Shown: positions 10,478-19,270, counted from the stretch's first letter. The stretch is DNA of 64,000 nt from Paraburkholderia translucens (GCF_020881035.1 NZ_JAJITC010000008.1:248001-312000), one strand, 5' to 3'. Program-made: numbers and translations. Notes: a model not told the origin generated them from the letters alone.

Positions 10478-11211
10478 ATGCCACTTTCGATTTTTCCGGC
10501 CGCTCGATTCTTGTGACGGGCGCCTCCAGCGGCATCGGCCGTGCGACGGTCGAGGCACTGCGCGCGAGCGGCGCGTCGGTCGTCGCGGCCGCGCGCAACG
10601 TGAACGAACTCGCGCGGCTCGCCGAGGAAACCTGCTGCGAGCCGTTGGTGCTCGATGTCAGCGACGAAGCCGCGATCGACGAGGCATTCGCCTCGCTCGA
10701 ACCGTTCGATGGTCTCGTGAATTGCGCGGGCATCGCGTTGCTCGAACGCGCGGTGGATACGACGGCCGCTAACTTCGATCGCGTGATGGCGGTGAACACA
10801 CGCGGCGCGGTGCTGGTCGCGAAGCACGTTGCACGCGGTATGCTCGACTCGGGGCGCGCGGGCAGCATCGTGAATGTGTCGAGCCAAGCCGCGCTCGTCG
10901 CGCTCGACGACCATCTGAGCTACTCGGCCTCGAAGGCCGCGCTCGATGCGGTCACGCGCGCGCTGTGCGTCGAGCTGGGTCCGCACGGGATTCGCGTGAA
11001 CAGCGTGAACCCGACGGTCACGCTGACGCCGATGGCGGTGCTGGCCTGGAGCGATCCTGTCAAACGCGATCCCGCTTTACAGGCGATTCCGCTCAGGCGC
11101 TTCGCCGAATCGGCCGAAGTGGCCGCGCCGATTCTGTTTCTGCTGAGCGATGCGGCGTCGATGATCAGCGGGGTGTGTCTGCCGATTGATGGCGGGTATA
11201 CGGCGCGCTAG
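10474..11211 (+). CDS. SDR oxidoreductase resembling L-xylulose reductase
   Basis: Short-chain dehydrogenase of 245 residues with the TGASSGIG cofactor motif near residue 14, NCAG near residue 80, a NVSSQ serine segment and catalytic SYSASK. The NVSSQ plus VNPTV-x4-M combination is characteristic of dicarbonyl/L-xylulose reductases as I remember them. It may therefore interconvert xylitol (or another polyol) and L-xylulose with NADP(H). ATG overlaps the kinase stop by 4 bp, so it is translationally coupled as the last gene of the transport operon. No clear terminator follows; the leftward immunity gene ends 15 bp downstream. Confidence 0.85.
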   Translation: MNATFDFSGRSILVTGASSGIGRATVEALRASGASVVAAARNVNELARLAEETCCEPLVLDVSDEAAIDEAFASLEPFDGLVNCAGIALLERAVDTTAANFDRVMAVNTRGAVLVAKHVARGMLDSGRAGSIVNVSSQAALVALDDHLSYSASKAALDAVTRALCVELGPHGIRVNSVNPTVTLTPMAVLAWSDPVKRDPALQAIPLRRFAESAEVAAPILFLLSDAASMISGVCLPIDGGYTAR

Positions 11212-11226
11212 AGGGGGACTCGCGGG

Positions 11227-11511
11227 CTATTCGCTCAGAAGAAGACGCTTCACTTCGTCAAGAAAAGACTCCGCTGTATGGCCCCACAGGGCGGGGTCGA
11301 ATTGCCCGCCAAAGGTTTCCTCAAAGGCTGCGTCAAGATTTCCAGCATGATCGCTCTTGAACCGCTCTATGTCGGCCACCGTTGCGTTAATCATGTCTGG
11401 CGTGCATCCGCTTGCACAAGCCCGGACCAACTCTTCAATTGTGTTTCCCCAGTAGTCGAAATCTTCATTGAAGTAGCCACCGATCAATTGAAACAAATCT
11501 TCGTATCTCAT
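11227..11511 (-). CDS. CdiI-like immunity protein, copy 1 (distal)
   Basis: A 94-residue acidic protein that looks like the CdiI_2 immunity family (LxQLIGxYFNED start, FLDE-x-RLLL end), which neutralises RNase-type contact-dependent inhibition toxins. It matches the neighbouring copy at 77 of 94 positions by hand count and lies 392 bp further along in register, so it arose by tandem duplication. It is last in a leftward toxin-immunity-immunity order. Differences are spread over the length, and the surface residues at positions 4-7, 12, 18 and 23 are among those changed. Base composition is less GC-rich than the flanking genes. The family name is from memory. Confidence 0.75.
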   Translation of the reverse strand: MRYEDLFQLIGGYFNEDFDYWGNTIEELVRACASGCTPDMINATVADIERFKSDHAGNLDAAFEETFGGQFDPALWGHTAESFLDEVKRLLLSE

Positions 11512-11618
11512 AGATCACGGCGTGCTAGAGGGCAGGCACTTTCGGTTGCCAGATGAATTGAAAGTACGCAGAAGCTCCACCAGACTGTGTGGGGCCGTGC
11601 CGTGGAAGGAGGCGCAGG

Positions 11619-11903
11619 CTATACACTCAGAAGAAGACGCCTGAGCTCGTCAAGAAAGGATTCGGTGGTGTGACCCCACAGTGTCGGATCGAACTGCCTG
11701 CCAAAATTTTCCTCAAAGGCTGCGTCAAGATTTCCAGCGTGATCTCTCTTGAACCGGTCTATGTCGGCCACCTTCGCGTTAATCATGTCTGGCGTGCATC
11801 CGCTTGCACAAGCCCGAACCAGATCTTCAATTGTCTCTCCCCAGTAGTCGGAATCTTCATTGAAGTAGACACCGATCAATTGATCCAGATTGTCGTATCT
11901 CAT
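11619..11903 (-). CDS. CdiI-like immunity protein, copy 2 (toxin-proximal)
   Basis: A 94-residue protein of the same probable CdiI_2 family as the copy downstream. It starts 20 bp after the toxin stop on the same strand, the usual place of a cognate immunity gene, so this copy is the likelier partner of the RNase A-like toxin. It carries the identical core WGHT-x-ESFLDE near the C-terminus and CASGCTPDMINA in the middle. It is cytoplasmic, with no signal peptide. The 107-bp gap to the second copy contains no gene and is partly part of the duplicated unit. Confidence 0.78.
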   Translation of the reverse strand: MRYDNLDQLIGVYFNEDSDYWGETIEDLVRACASGCTPDMINAKVADIDRFKRDHAGNLDAAFEENFGRQFDPTLWGHTTESFLDELRRLLLSV

Positions 11904-11923
11904 ATATCGATATTCACTCGAAA

Positions 11924-12754
11924 TCAGTCACTGAGAATCGCCGTGAGAATGTAGCAGGGCATTCTGTTATACGTTTCGTATTTCAAGACAACCCATACTT
12001 TACTGCTGTTCACCAACGTGTCGGTCTTCCTGACCAATGCATAACCCACCTTTCTTCCGACGTCCTTCTCCAGCCTCAGAGGCTCTTTCGGTCCTTTCGT
12101 CCATGCGTTAATCAGTAAGGCATTTGCGCGCATCGTTTCCGATATAGCCCACTCTGCCTCCTCAAGATTTACGAACGACGATACTACGCGTCTTGTCGGC
12201 TCCAGCCTGAGCCTCTCCCGCAACTGCGTTTCAGTCCGTCCGACGTGCTTCGAAATCGTATGCCCACCAATCCGGCTGCCCGCCCTCGCCTCATGCATGT
12301 GCAAGTGGATCCGGCCCATCGTGACGCTCGTGGCGCGGGCCGCCCTGATCGAGCCAGCAAAGCCGAATGGCACGGCGATGTCGAGGGACAGGCCGATATT
12401 GTTCGCCATGTCGGGGCTCGCCTTCATCGCTTCAGCGAGTTTCGTCGTGCCCTGCTGGGTCAACGTGGCCGTGTCCTGACCAGTCCAGACCTGCCTCAGG
12501 CCTGCAGCCGCCGAGTCCGAGCCATGTACCCCGAACGTCACACAGCCGGCTTTGCTCGCCATCGTCGGCTCGGGCAAAACGCACAGCGCACCTGCACCGA
12601 CCATTTCCAGCACGCCGCCGACGATCCGCAACCCGCCCCAAAGCCGGTTGGAAAACATCTCCGTCTGACTGATCGACTGGTGGGATAGCACGGCTACGAG
12701 TTGTGGAGCACTCAGTACAACCTTCACTCCTTCGGTGTTATCGGCACCGGGCAT
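11924..12754 (-). CDS. Polymorphic toxin with C-terminal RNase A-like domain
   Basis: A 276-residue protein in two parts. Residues ~1-160 form a glycine/alanine-rich, partly hydrophobic domain (NRLWGGLRIVGG, GVHGSDSAAAGLRQVWTGQD, NNIGLSLDIAVPFG) that I recall from other Burkholderia polymorphic toxins; it may be a delivery or pre-toxin domain. Residues ~168-276 match the bacterial RNase A-like fold of CdiA C-termini (GGHTISKHVGRTETQLRERL, then SSFVNLEEAEWAI, ending ILTAILSD). The likely catalytic His is in GGHT. The usual TxY near the C-terminus reads TAI here. ATG 12754 has AGAGGG 7 nt upstream, inside a hairpin. Two immunity genes follow. No VgrG, CdiB or secretion gene is nearby, so the delivery route is unknown. 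Confidence 0.78.
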   Translation of the reverse strand: MPGADNTEGVKVVLSAPQLVAVLSHQSISQTEMFSNRLWGGLRIVGGVLEMVGAGALCVLPEPTMASKAGCVTFGVHGSDSAAAGLRQVWTGQDTATLTQQGTTKLAEAMKASPDMANNIGLSLDIAVPFGFAGSIRAARATSVTMGRIHLHMHEARAGSRIGGHTISKHVGRTETQLRERLRLEPTRRVVSSFVNLEEAEWAISETMRANALLINAWTKGPKEPLRLEKDVGRKVGYALVRKTDTLVNSSKVWVVLKYETYNRMPCYILTAILSD

Positions 12755-12789
12755 ATCGAAACCCTCTGGTGTTTTTATGGGGTTTCGAT
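12755..12789 (-). promoter_or_regulatory. Perfect 10-bp stem-loop covering the toxin ribosome-binding site
   Basis: On the minus strand ATCGAAACCC pairs perfectly with GGGTTTCGAT across a 15-nt A-rich loop. The 3' arm directly abuts the toxin ATG, and its GGG is half of the AGAGGG Shine-Dalgarno. In mRNA the stem would hide the ribosome-binding site; in DNA it could be a repressor operator. The base pairing is read directly; either regulatory role is inference. Confidence 0.6.
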
Positions 12790-12944
12790 GCTGCCTTGCT
12801 GACCATCTCTCAGGATTCGGACAACTCCGAATCTTCCGTAGCCCGATGCGAGGGACCTGTTCTGCATCGAGCGGGAATAGCCGCGAGCATTGCGCTCGCC
12901 GTGATTCTCCCGTTGCGGGGAAAGTACCTCGCACCCGCTAACCG

Positions 12945-13871
12945 TTACAGCACCGTCCGCACATGCCACAGCTCGGGAAACAGCACGACGTCGAGCATCT
13001 TGCGCAGATACGGCGCGCCGCTCGTGCCGCCGGTGCCCTGTTTGAAGCCAATGATGCGCTCGACCGTCGTCACGTGGCGGAAGCGCCATTGGCGGAACGC
13101 GTCTTCGAGATCGACGAGTTCCTCGGCCATCTCGTATAGATCCCAATGCCCGGACGGATTTCGATACACCTCGAGCCACGCCGCTTCGACCGAGGCGTCA
13201 TGTTCGGTCGGCTTCGTCCAGTCGCGTTCGAGCCGCGCGGGCGAAATCGCGAAGCCGCGCCGCGCGAGGAGGCGCACCACTTCGTCGTAGAACGACGGCG
13301 CTTCGAGCGATGCCTTCACTTGCGCGTACACGTCGGCGCGATGCGCGTGCGGCTTCAGCATCTGCTCGTTCTTGTTGCCGAGCAGGAATTCGATCTGCCG
13401 GTACTGATACGACTGGAAGCCCGACGAGCCGCCGAGGTAAGGCCGCATCGCCGTGTATTCGGACGGCGTCAGCGTCGCGAGCACGCTCCACGCCTGCACC
13501 AGTTGCTCCATGATCCGCGAGACGCGCGCGAGCATCTTGAATGCGGGCGGCAACTCGTCGCGATGCACGGCCGCGAGCGCCGCGCGCAGCTCATAGAGCG
13601 CCAGCTTCATCCACAGCTCGCTCGTCTGATGCTGGATGATGAACAGCATCTCGTTGTGATCCGGCGACAACGGATGCTGCGCATCGAGCAGCGTGCCGAG
13701 CGACAGATAATCGCCGTAGCTCATCGACTCCGAGAAGTCGAGCTGCGCGTCGTGCCAGCCGCTGTCGGCCGCGCTCGCCTGGGCAGCCGCCGCCTTCTGC
13801 CCATGGCCGAACGGGCAGCCTTGTGCCGCCGGTTCTTCTGGCAAGCCCGGCGTGTGCATGTGATCGGTCAT
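12945..13871 (-). CDS. kynA: Tryptophan 2,3-dioxygenase
   Basis: Heme dioxygenase (308 aa) that opens the indole ring of L-tryptophan to N-formylkynurenine, the first step of the kynurenine route. The conserved [14 protein letters not shown] (heme and substrate region) and [12 protein letters not shown] segments are present, and a C-terminal [11 protein letters not shown] matches the family substrate loop. GAGGA lies 8 nt before ATG 13871, and the length fits other proteobacterial KynA. It is 11 bp after kynU and is last of kynB-kynU-kynA. Confidence 0.97.
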   Translation of the reverse strand: MTDHMHTPGLPEEPAAQGCPFGHGQKAAAAQASAADSGWHDAQLDFSESMSYGDYLSLGTLLDAQHPLSPDHNEMLFIIQHQTSELWMKLALYELRAALAAVHRDELPPAFKMLARVSRIMEQLVQAWSVLATLTPSEYTAMRPYLGGSSGFQSYQYRQIEFLLGNKNEQMLKPHAHRADVYAQVKASLEAPSFYDEVVRLLARRGFAISPARLERDWTKPTEHDASVEAAWLEVYRNPSGHWDLYEMAEELVDLEDAFRQWRFRHVTTVERIIGFKQGTGGTSGAPYLRKMLDVVLFPELWHVRTVL

Positions 13872-13882
13872 TTCTGCAATCC

Positions 13883-15133
13883 TCAGGTAACGGCGCCGCG
13901 CTGGGCGAATTCGGGAGCCCGCCAGGCCTCGCGCGTGAGCACGTCGCGCAACGTTTCGACGGCGTCCCATACGTCGACGAAGCGCGTGTACAGCGGCGTG
14001 AAGCCGAAGCGCAGCACATGCGGCTCGCGATAGTCGCCGATCACGCCGCGCGCGATCAGCGCCTGCATCACCTCATAGCCGTGCGGATGTTCGAAGCTCG
14101 CATGCGAGCCACGCTGCGCATGCTCACGCGGCGTCACGAGCTTGAGCGGAAAGTCGCCGCAACGTGTCTCGACGAGTTCGATGAACAGATCGGTCAGCGC
14201 GAGCGACTTTGCGCGGACCGCCTGCATGGTCGTTTGCAGGAACACGTCGAGCCCGCATTCGACGAGCGCCATCGACACCATCGGCTGCGTGCCGCACAGG
14301 TAGCGGCCGATACCGTTATCGGGTTGATACGACGGGTTCATCTCGAACGGCGCGCGATGCCCCCACCAGCCCGACAGCGGCTGGGCGAACTCGTTCTGGT
14401 GACGCTTGGGCACCCACACGAACGCGGGCGAGCCGGGGCCGCCGTTCAGATACTTGTACGTGCAGCCGACCGCGTAGTCGGCGTTCACGCCGTTCAGATC
14501 GACTGGCACCGCGCCCGCCGAATGCGCGAGATCCCACAGCGCGAGCGCGCCCCTGTCGTGGATCAGCTTCGTGAGCGCGGCCATGTCGTGCATGTAGCCG
14601 GTGCGGTAGTTGACGTGCGTGAGCATCGCGATCGCGGTGTCCGCGCCGATCGCGTCAGGCAGCTCTGACGGATCGTCGACGAGGCGCAGCTCGTAGCCGC
14701 GATCGAGCTGCTCGATCAATCCCTGCGCGATATACAGATCGCTCGGAAAATTTGAGCGCTCGGACACGATCACGCGACGCTTCGGATCGCGCGTATTCGC
14801 GAGCCGCACCGCCGCCGACAGCAGCTTGAACAGATTGATCGAGATCGTATCGGTAATCACGACCTCGTCCTTGGCCGCGCCGATCAGCGGCGCGAGCTTG
14901 TTGCCGAGCCGGCGCGGCAGCGCGAACCAGCCCGCGTTGTTCCAACTGCGGATCAGGCCTTCGCCCCATTCGGCGGCGATCACGGTCTGCGCGCGCTGCG
15001 CGGCGGCGGCCGGCGGCACGCCGAGCGAGTTGCCGTCGAGATAGATGGTGGTCGGCGACAACGCGAACTGGTCGCGCAGCGCTGCGAGCGGGTCGGCGCC
15101 GTCGAGCGCCACTGCTTCGTCACGATGATTCAT
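13883..15133 (-). CDS. kynU: Kynureninase
   Basis: PLP enzyme (416 aa) splitting kynurenine to anthranilate and alanine. It shows the N-terminal YLDGNSLG, the mid-protein SERSNFPSD, and the PLP-lysine motif [18 protein letters not shown] 15133 gives a family-standard N-terminus although its Shine-Dalgarno (CGGAC) is weak. It lies 49 bp downstream of kynB and 11 bp upstream of kynA in one operon. Anthranilate made here may feed anthranilate degradation or quinolone-type metabolism elsewhere in the genome. Confidence 0.97.
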   Translation of the reverse strand: MNHRDEAVALDGADPLAALRDQFALSPTTIYLDGNSLGVPPAAAAQRAQTVIAAEWGEGLIRSWNNAGWFALPRRLGNKLAPLIGAAKDEVVITDTISINLFKLLSAAVRLANTRDPKRRVIVSERSNFPSDLYIAQGLIEQLDRGYELRLVDDPSELPDAIGADTAIAMLTHVNYRTGYMHDMAALTKLIHDRGALALWDLAHSAGAVPVDLNGVNADYAVGCTYKYLNGGPGSPAFVWVPKRHQNEFAQPLSGWWGHRAPFEMNPSYQPDNGIGRYLCGTQPMVSMALVECGLDVFLQTTMQAVRAKSLALTDLFIELVETRCGDFPLKLVTPREHAQRGSHASFEHPHGYEVMQALIARGVIGDYREPHVLRFGFTPLYTRFVDVWDAVETLRDVLTREAWRAPEFAQRGAVT

Positions 15134-15182
15134 GGTGAGTCCGAAAGGTTGGGGCGGTCAGCCTGGTGTTGCATGTTTTGTC

Positions 15183-15821
15183 TCATGTGCATCCCGGCAG
15201 CGCGCGCAGCACCGCGCGCACCGGGCTCGCGTCGAGCGTGGTCAGCTTCAGCGGGAGCGCGATCAGTTCGTAGTCGCCGGGCTCGACCGCGTCGAGCACG
15301 ATGCCTTCGAGAATTGCCATCCGGTGCGCGCGAATCCTGTGATGCGCGTCCATCGTCCTGGATTCCTGCGGATCGAGCGACGGCGTATCGATGCCGATCA
15401 GCTTGACGCCGCGCGCGGCGAGCAGATCGACGGTCTCGGGCGCGACCGCGCAGAACGCGCTGTCCCACTCGCGCGTCGGCGCCTTTCTGTAAGTGCGCAG
15501 TAAGACTCGCGGCGGCAGATCGTCGAGCGAGCCAGCCAGGTGTTGTGGCGTCACAACAGGCGACGCGCCGATACAGTGAATCACTCTGCATAAACCTAAG
15601 TACGCGTCGAGGGACACGTCGCCGATCGCGGCGCCGTCGGCGTCGTAGTGCAGCGGCGCATCAGCATGCGCGCCGGTGTGCGGCGAGATCGTCAGACGCG
15701 CGACATTGACGGGCGAGCCAGTCTCCATGCGCCAGACGCGCTCGATGCCGACCGGCGTGTCGCCCGGCCAGACGGGCGTGGCGGTATCGACGGCGGGGGT
15801 GATGTCCCAAAGTGCTCGCAT
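15183..15821 (-). CDS. kynB: Kynurenine formamidase
   Basis: Metal-dependent cyclase-family hydrolase (212 aa) converting N-formylkynurenine to kynurenine. The metal-binding [12 protein letters not shown] motif lies near residue 50. The N-terminal [19 protein letters not shown] and [12 protein letters not shown] segments are typical of KynB. ATG 15821 is chosen from GGAAG 5 nt upstream; an upstream in-frame extension runs through the divergent promoter and is not credible. First gene of the kynBUA operon, transcribed away from kynR. Confidence 0.97.
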   Translation of the reverse strand: MRALWDITPAVDTATPVWPGDTPVGIERVWRMETGSPVNVARLTISPHTGAHADAPLHYDADGAAIGDVSLDAYLGLCRVIHCIGASPVVTPQHLAGSLDDLPPRVLLRTYRKAPTREWDSAFCAVAPETVDLLAARGVKLIGIDTPSLDPQESRTMDAHHRIRAHRMAILEGIVLDAVEPGDYELIALPLKLTTLDASPVRAVLRALPGCT

Positions 15822-15951
15822 GACGCTTCCGGCGCAAGATGACTGTCTCTGAATCATAGAGGTCGAGCCGCGAAATGTGATTGCGAAAAAATCTCCTTCT
15901 TTGCCGTGTCTTGGAACATAATTTGAGTCAAACGGAAAAGGGAGACCGAAT

Positions 15952-16467
15952 ATGAACGCGATCTCGCTCGACGCCACCGATTGCCGTATCTTGACGGTGC
16001 TGCAGCAGGAAGGAAGGATCAGCAACCTCGACCTCGCGGAGCGCATCTCGCTCTCGCCATCGGCCTGTTTGCGACGGCTGCGTCTGCTGGAGGAGCAGGG
16101 CGTCATCGAGCATTACCGCGCTTGTCTGAACCGCGAAGTATTGGGATTCGAGCTGGAAGCGTTCGTGCAGGTATCGATGCGCAACGACCAGCAGAACTGG
16201 CACGAGCGCTTTGCCGAAGCGCTACGCGACTGGCCCGAAGTGGTCGGCGCGTTCGTCGTGACCGGCGAGACCCATTATCTGCTGCGGGTGCTCGTGCACA
16301 ACCTCAAACACTATTCTGATTTCGTGCTCAATCGCCTCTACAAGGCGCCGGGCGTGATGGACATCCGTTCGAACATCGTGCTCGAAACGCTGAAGGAAGA
16401 TTCGGGCGTGCCGGTGTCGCTCGTGAAGAAGGCCAGCGGGCACGGGGCGACGCATAGCGAGCGCTGA
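15952..16467 (+). CDS. kynR: Lrp/AsnC-family regulator of the kynurenine operon
   Basis: A 171-residue Lrp/AsnC regulator. Residues ~5-60 form the winged HTH ([36 protein letters not shown]). Residues ~75-150 form the RAM ligand-binding domain ([15 protein letters not shown]). GGGAG lies 8 nt before ATG 15952. It is divergent from kynB with 130 bp between. In Pseudomonas and Burkholderia the KynR regulator in this position activates kyn genes in response to kynurenine, so the same role is inferred here. A TTGAGTCAA palindrome at about 15922-15930 lies in the shared promoter and could be part of its site. Confidence 0.92.
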   Translation: MNAISLDATDCRILTVLQQEGRISNLDLAERISLSPSACLRRLRLLEEQGVIEHYRACLNREVLGFELEAFVQVSMRNDQQNWHERFAEALRDWPEVVGAFVVTGETHYLLRVLVHNLKHYSDFVLNRLYKAPGVMDIRSNIVLETLKEDSGVPVSLVKKASGHGATHSER

Positions 16468-16526
16468 GGAAAATGAGGGCGGGGGCGCGCAGGGTTTGCC
16501 CCGCCTGATTGACCGACCCTAAGCGC

Positions 16527-17036
16527 TCAAAGCGGCTTCAGGCCGTGGAACTGGCCGCTCTGGAACACCAGCGGCAGGATCTCCGCGGCATTTTCGTGCA
16601 CGCCGCAGCGTTCCACTTCACCGACGAAAATGACGTGGTCGCCTTCCTCGTAGCGGCTGCGGTTATGGCATTCGAACCACGCGAGCGCGCCGTCGAGCAC
16701 CGGCATGCCGGTGTCGCCCGCCGCGTGCGACACGCCCTCGAAGCGGTCGCCCTTCACGGTCGCGAAGCGCTTGCACAGATCGAGCTGCGAGGCGGCCAGC
16801 ACGTTGACGACATAGTGACTGTTGGCGCGGAATACCGGCATCGACGCCGAGCGCGTCGCGAGACTCCACAGCACGAGCGGCGGGTCGAGCGACACCGAGT
16901 TGAAGGAACTGGCCGTAATGCCGATCAGTTGGCCGGACGCGGCGCGCGTCGTGATCACGGTGACGCCGGTCGCGAACTGGCTGAGTGCCTGTTTGAAGGC
17001 GCTCTGATCGAAGTTGGGCGGGCTCGCGCGCTTCAT
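16527..17036 (-). CDS. Flavin reductase family protein
   Basis: A 169-residue protein of the flavin reductase (FMN-binding split barrel) family. The opening SQFATGVTVITT, the ITASSFNSVSLDPPLVLW motif and the late GDHVIFVGEVE are characteristic. Such proteins supply reduced FMN/FAD to two-component monooxygenases or act as stand-alone reductases. No monooxygenase partner is adjacent. It is convergent with kynR (59 bp between) and has its own promoter region to the right. The link to tryptophan metabolism is positional only. Confidence 0.9.
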   Translation of the reverse strand: MKRASPPNFDQSAFKQALSQFATGVTVITTRAASGQLIGITASSFNSVSLDPPLVLWSLATRSASMPVFRANSHYVVNVLAASQLDLCKRFATVKGDRFEGVSHAAGDTGMPVLDGALAWFECHNRSRYEEGDHVIFVGEVERCGVHENAAEILPLVFQSGQFHGLKPL

Positions 17037-17433
17037 TGGGGCAAGGTCCCCGGCGCGCGCCGTGTGAAAGACGGGCTAAAGTGGGAATAAGCGCACAGAC
17101 ATGCGGGGCTGGCAGCGGATTTTTCGAAAGTCATGGTGAAAAGCGTGGATTTCCACCAATTTTAACTGCATTCGCCGCGCGAGCCGCACAGCTTGTGTGC
17201 GTGTGCCGGTAGCGGTGGAGATATTCGCCCATCGTACGACGGCGTTTCTATACTCGATATTGGTACGGTCGGATTTTCCGGAATCGCGCACCGCGTCGCG
17301 CGACGGATGTTTGGCGTGTACCTTTCAGGACGCGTTTTCGGCCATATATTCCAATGCGGCGGCAGACCCGGCGGCGTTACACAGGCCCGCGGGTTGCTCA
17401 TCATTTCGTGATTCTGATCCTGGAGTGAAGCTT
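17037..17433. other. Intergenic region between the flavin reductase gene and msrA
   Basis: This 397-bp divergent gap is noticeably less GC-rich than the genes around it. It contains no reading frame with family-like sequence and no hairpin that I could find. It should hold both outward promoters. Apart from promoter function I see nothing in it. Confidence 0.4.
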
Positions 17434-17973
17434 ATGAACGAGACGGCAACGCTCGGCGGTGGATGTTTCTGGTGCCTCGAAGCGGTGTATCTGGGTGTCG
17501 AGGGCGTCAATGCGGTGGAGTCGGGTTATGCGGGAGGGCACACGCGCCATCCGAGCTATGAGCAGGTCTGCGATGGCGACACCGGTCACGCGGAAGTGGT
17601 CAAGGTCGATTTCGATCCGGCGAAGATCAGCTATCGCGAGATTCTCGACATCTTCTTCGCGATCCACGATCCCACCCAGCTGAACCGGCAGGGCAACGAC
17701 GTCGGCACACAATACCGCTCGGTGATCTTCACGCATTCCGACGCGCAGCGCGAAACCGCGCTGCAGGCGATTCGCGAGATCGGGGAAAAGGGCATTTACG
17801 ATGGCAAGATCGTGACTGAGGTGCTGCCGCTCGGCGAGAACTACTGGCCCGCCGAGGCGTATCACCAGAACTACTTCGCGCAGCACCCGAATCAGGGCTA
17901 CTGCTCGTTCGTGGTCGCGCCGAAGGTCGCGAAATTCCGCCAGAAATTCGCGCACCGGATCAAGGCCGGTTGA
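17434..17973 (+). CDS. msrA: Peptide methionine (S)-S-oxide reductase
   Basis: MsrA (179 aa) repairs methionine-S-sulfoxide in proteins and peptides. The catalytic GGCFWCLEA motif is at residues 9-17. ESGYAGG, GTQYRSVIF and the C-terminal HQNYF with a following GYCSF (probable resolving cysteine) complete the family pattern. ATG 17434 follows TGGAG with 8 nt spacing. A much longer in-frame extension upstream has no family-like sequence and was rejected. It stands alone, convergent with cfa. Confidence 0.97.
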   Translation: MNETATLGGGCFWCLEAVYLGVEGVNAVESGYAGGHTRHPSYEQVCDGDTGHAEVVKVDFDPAKISYREILDIFFAIHDPTQLNRQGNDVGTQYRSVIFTHSDAQRETALQAIREIGEKGIYDGKIVTEVLPLGENYWPAEAYHQNYFAQHPNQGYCSFVVAPKVAKFRQKFAHRIKAG

Positions 17974-18055
17974 CGGCGGGGCGGTGCGCCTGCAATCGGC
18001 AGCAGGCGGATGCTCGAGGCCCGCGCTCGGCGCAACCGGTCACAGCCGGGCCGGC

Positions 18056-19270
18056 TCACAGCGGCTTTTCGTACATGTAGCGGCGCGACCAGGGCAGGGT
18101 TTTCGCGCTGCGGCCGGCCTTGCGGCACACGACCTGAAAGATCGACACGTCGTCGTTCTCGAACGCATACGCGCAGCCGGCCAGATACACGCGCCAGATG
18201 CGGAATTTTTCGTCGTCGACGAGCTTGCGGGCTGCGTCCGCATGGGCCTCGAAATTCTCCGCCCAGATATCGAGCGTGTGCGCATAGTGACGGCGCAGGC
18301 TTTCGACGTCAACCGGTTCGAGGCCGCCGCGCTGCATCGATTCGAGCGCGAGGCTGATGTGCGGCAGCTCGCCGTCCGGGAACACGTAGCGGTCGATGAA
18401 CTCGCCGCCGCCGAGCGCGGTTTCGCCGCTATCGGCGTCGCTCGACGTAATGCCGTGATTCATGGCGATGCCGTCGTCGGCGAGCAGATCGTGCATCTTC
18501 TGGAAATAACCCGCCAGGTTCTTGCGGCCGACGTGCTCGAACATGCCGACGCTCGTGATGCGGTCGAACTGCCCCTGCACGTCGCGATAGTCCTGCAGGC
18601 GGATTTCGATCCGGTCTGCGAGACCCGCCGCCTTCACGCGCGCTGTAGCGAGATCGAACTGGTTTTGCGACAGCGTGACGCCCACGCACTGCGCGCCGAA
18701 CTTCCGGGCGGCCCGCAGCACGAGCGCGCCCCAGCCGCAGCCGATGTCGAGCAGACGCTGGCCCGGCTGCAGCTGGATTTTGGTCAGAATGTGATCGATT
18801 TTCTTTAGCTGTGCCGTCGCGAGATCTTCGGTGCCGGTCTCGAAGTATGCGCATGAGTAGACCATGTTCTCGTCGAGCCACAGCTTGTAGAACTCGTTCG
18901 AGACGTCGTAGTGATACTGGATCGCTTTCTTGTCCGAGCTCTTCGAGTGATTGAAGTAGCGCCGTACTCGCGCGAGCTTGCTGGCGCTCGTCACGGTGCT
19001 GCGAGCAAGCTGGTAGCCGATATTGATGATGTCCGACAGCTTGCCCTCGATGTCGATCTTGCCTTTCACATAGGCTTCGCCCAGATTGTCGAGGCTCGGT
19101 TCGAGCAGATAGGGCAGCGCGGTTGCGCTCTTCACGTGTAGCGTGACCTGGGGCGCGGCGAACTGCCCGAAGTCGTGTTGCTGACCGTCCCACAGCACGA
19201 GGCGTGCGGGCAGGTTAGCTTTGGTTTTGACATCTTCAACCCACTGCGCCAGCTTTTTCTCCCAGAACAT
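18056..19270 (-). CDS. cfa: Cyclopropane-fatty-acyl-phospholipid synthase
   Basis: SAM-dependent enzyme (404 aa) that adds a methylene bridge to unsaturated membrane acyl chains. It has an N-terminal lipid-interaction domain (~1-110), then the catalytic core. The core starts at YHYDVSNEFYKLWLD, followed by the SAM-binding LLDIGCGWGAL near residue 180, the SVGMFEHVG active-site stretch and a late FPDGELP motif. It is usually induced at stationary phase or under acid stress. It is monocistronic as far as can be seen, with a 138-bp gap to pdxH upstream. Confidence 0.95.
   Translation of the reverse strand: MFWEKKLAQWVEDVKTKANLPARLVLWDGQQHDFGQFAAPQVTLHVKSATALPYLLEPSLDNLGEAYVKGKIDIEGKLSDIINIGYQLARSTVTSASKLARVRRYFNHSKSSDKKAIQYHYDVSNEFYKLWLDENMVYSCAYFETGTEDLATAQLKKIDHILTKIQLQPGQRLLDIGCGWGALVLRAARKFGAQCVGVTLSQNQFDLATARVKAAGLADRIEIRLQDYRDVQGQFDRITSVGMFEHVGRKNLAGYFQKMHDLLADDGIAMNHGITSSDADSGETALGGGEFIDRYVFPDGELPHISLALESMQRGGLEPVDVESLRRHYAHTLDIWAENFEAHADAARKLVDDEKFRIWRVYLAGCAYAFENDDVSIFQVVCRKAGRSAKTLPWSRRYMYEKPL

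Larger units (their letters stand above)
11222..11905. repeat. Tandem duplication covering the two immunity genes
   Basis: Two units offset by 392 bp contain the immunity genes. Long stretches are shared nearly base for base, for example GCTGCGTCAAGATTTCCAGC (11326 and 11718) and the segment around CATGTCTGGCGTGCATCCGC (11393 and 11785). The duplication is old enough for about 18 percent protein divergence. Confidence 0.8.

Noticed and set aside
12755..12934. N-terminal extension of the RNase A-like toxin
   Set aside because: The extra 60 codons have no family-like sequence, and a good Shine-Dalgarno supports ATG 12754.
17197..17433. N-terminal extension of MsrA
   Set aside because: The conserved family starts just before GGCFWC, and TGGAG precedes ATG 17434.
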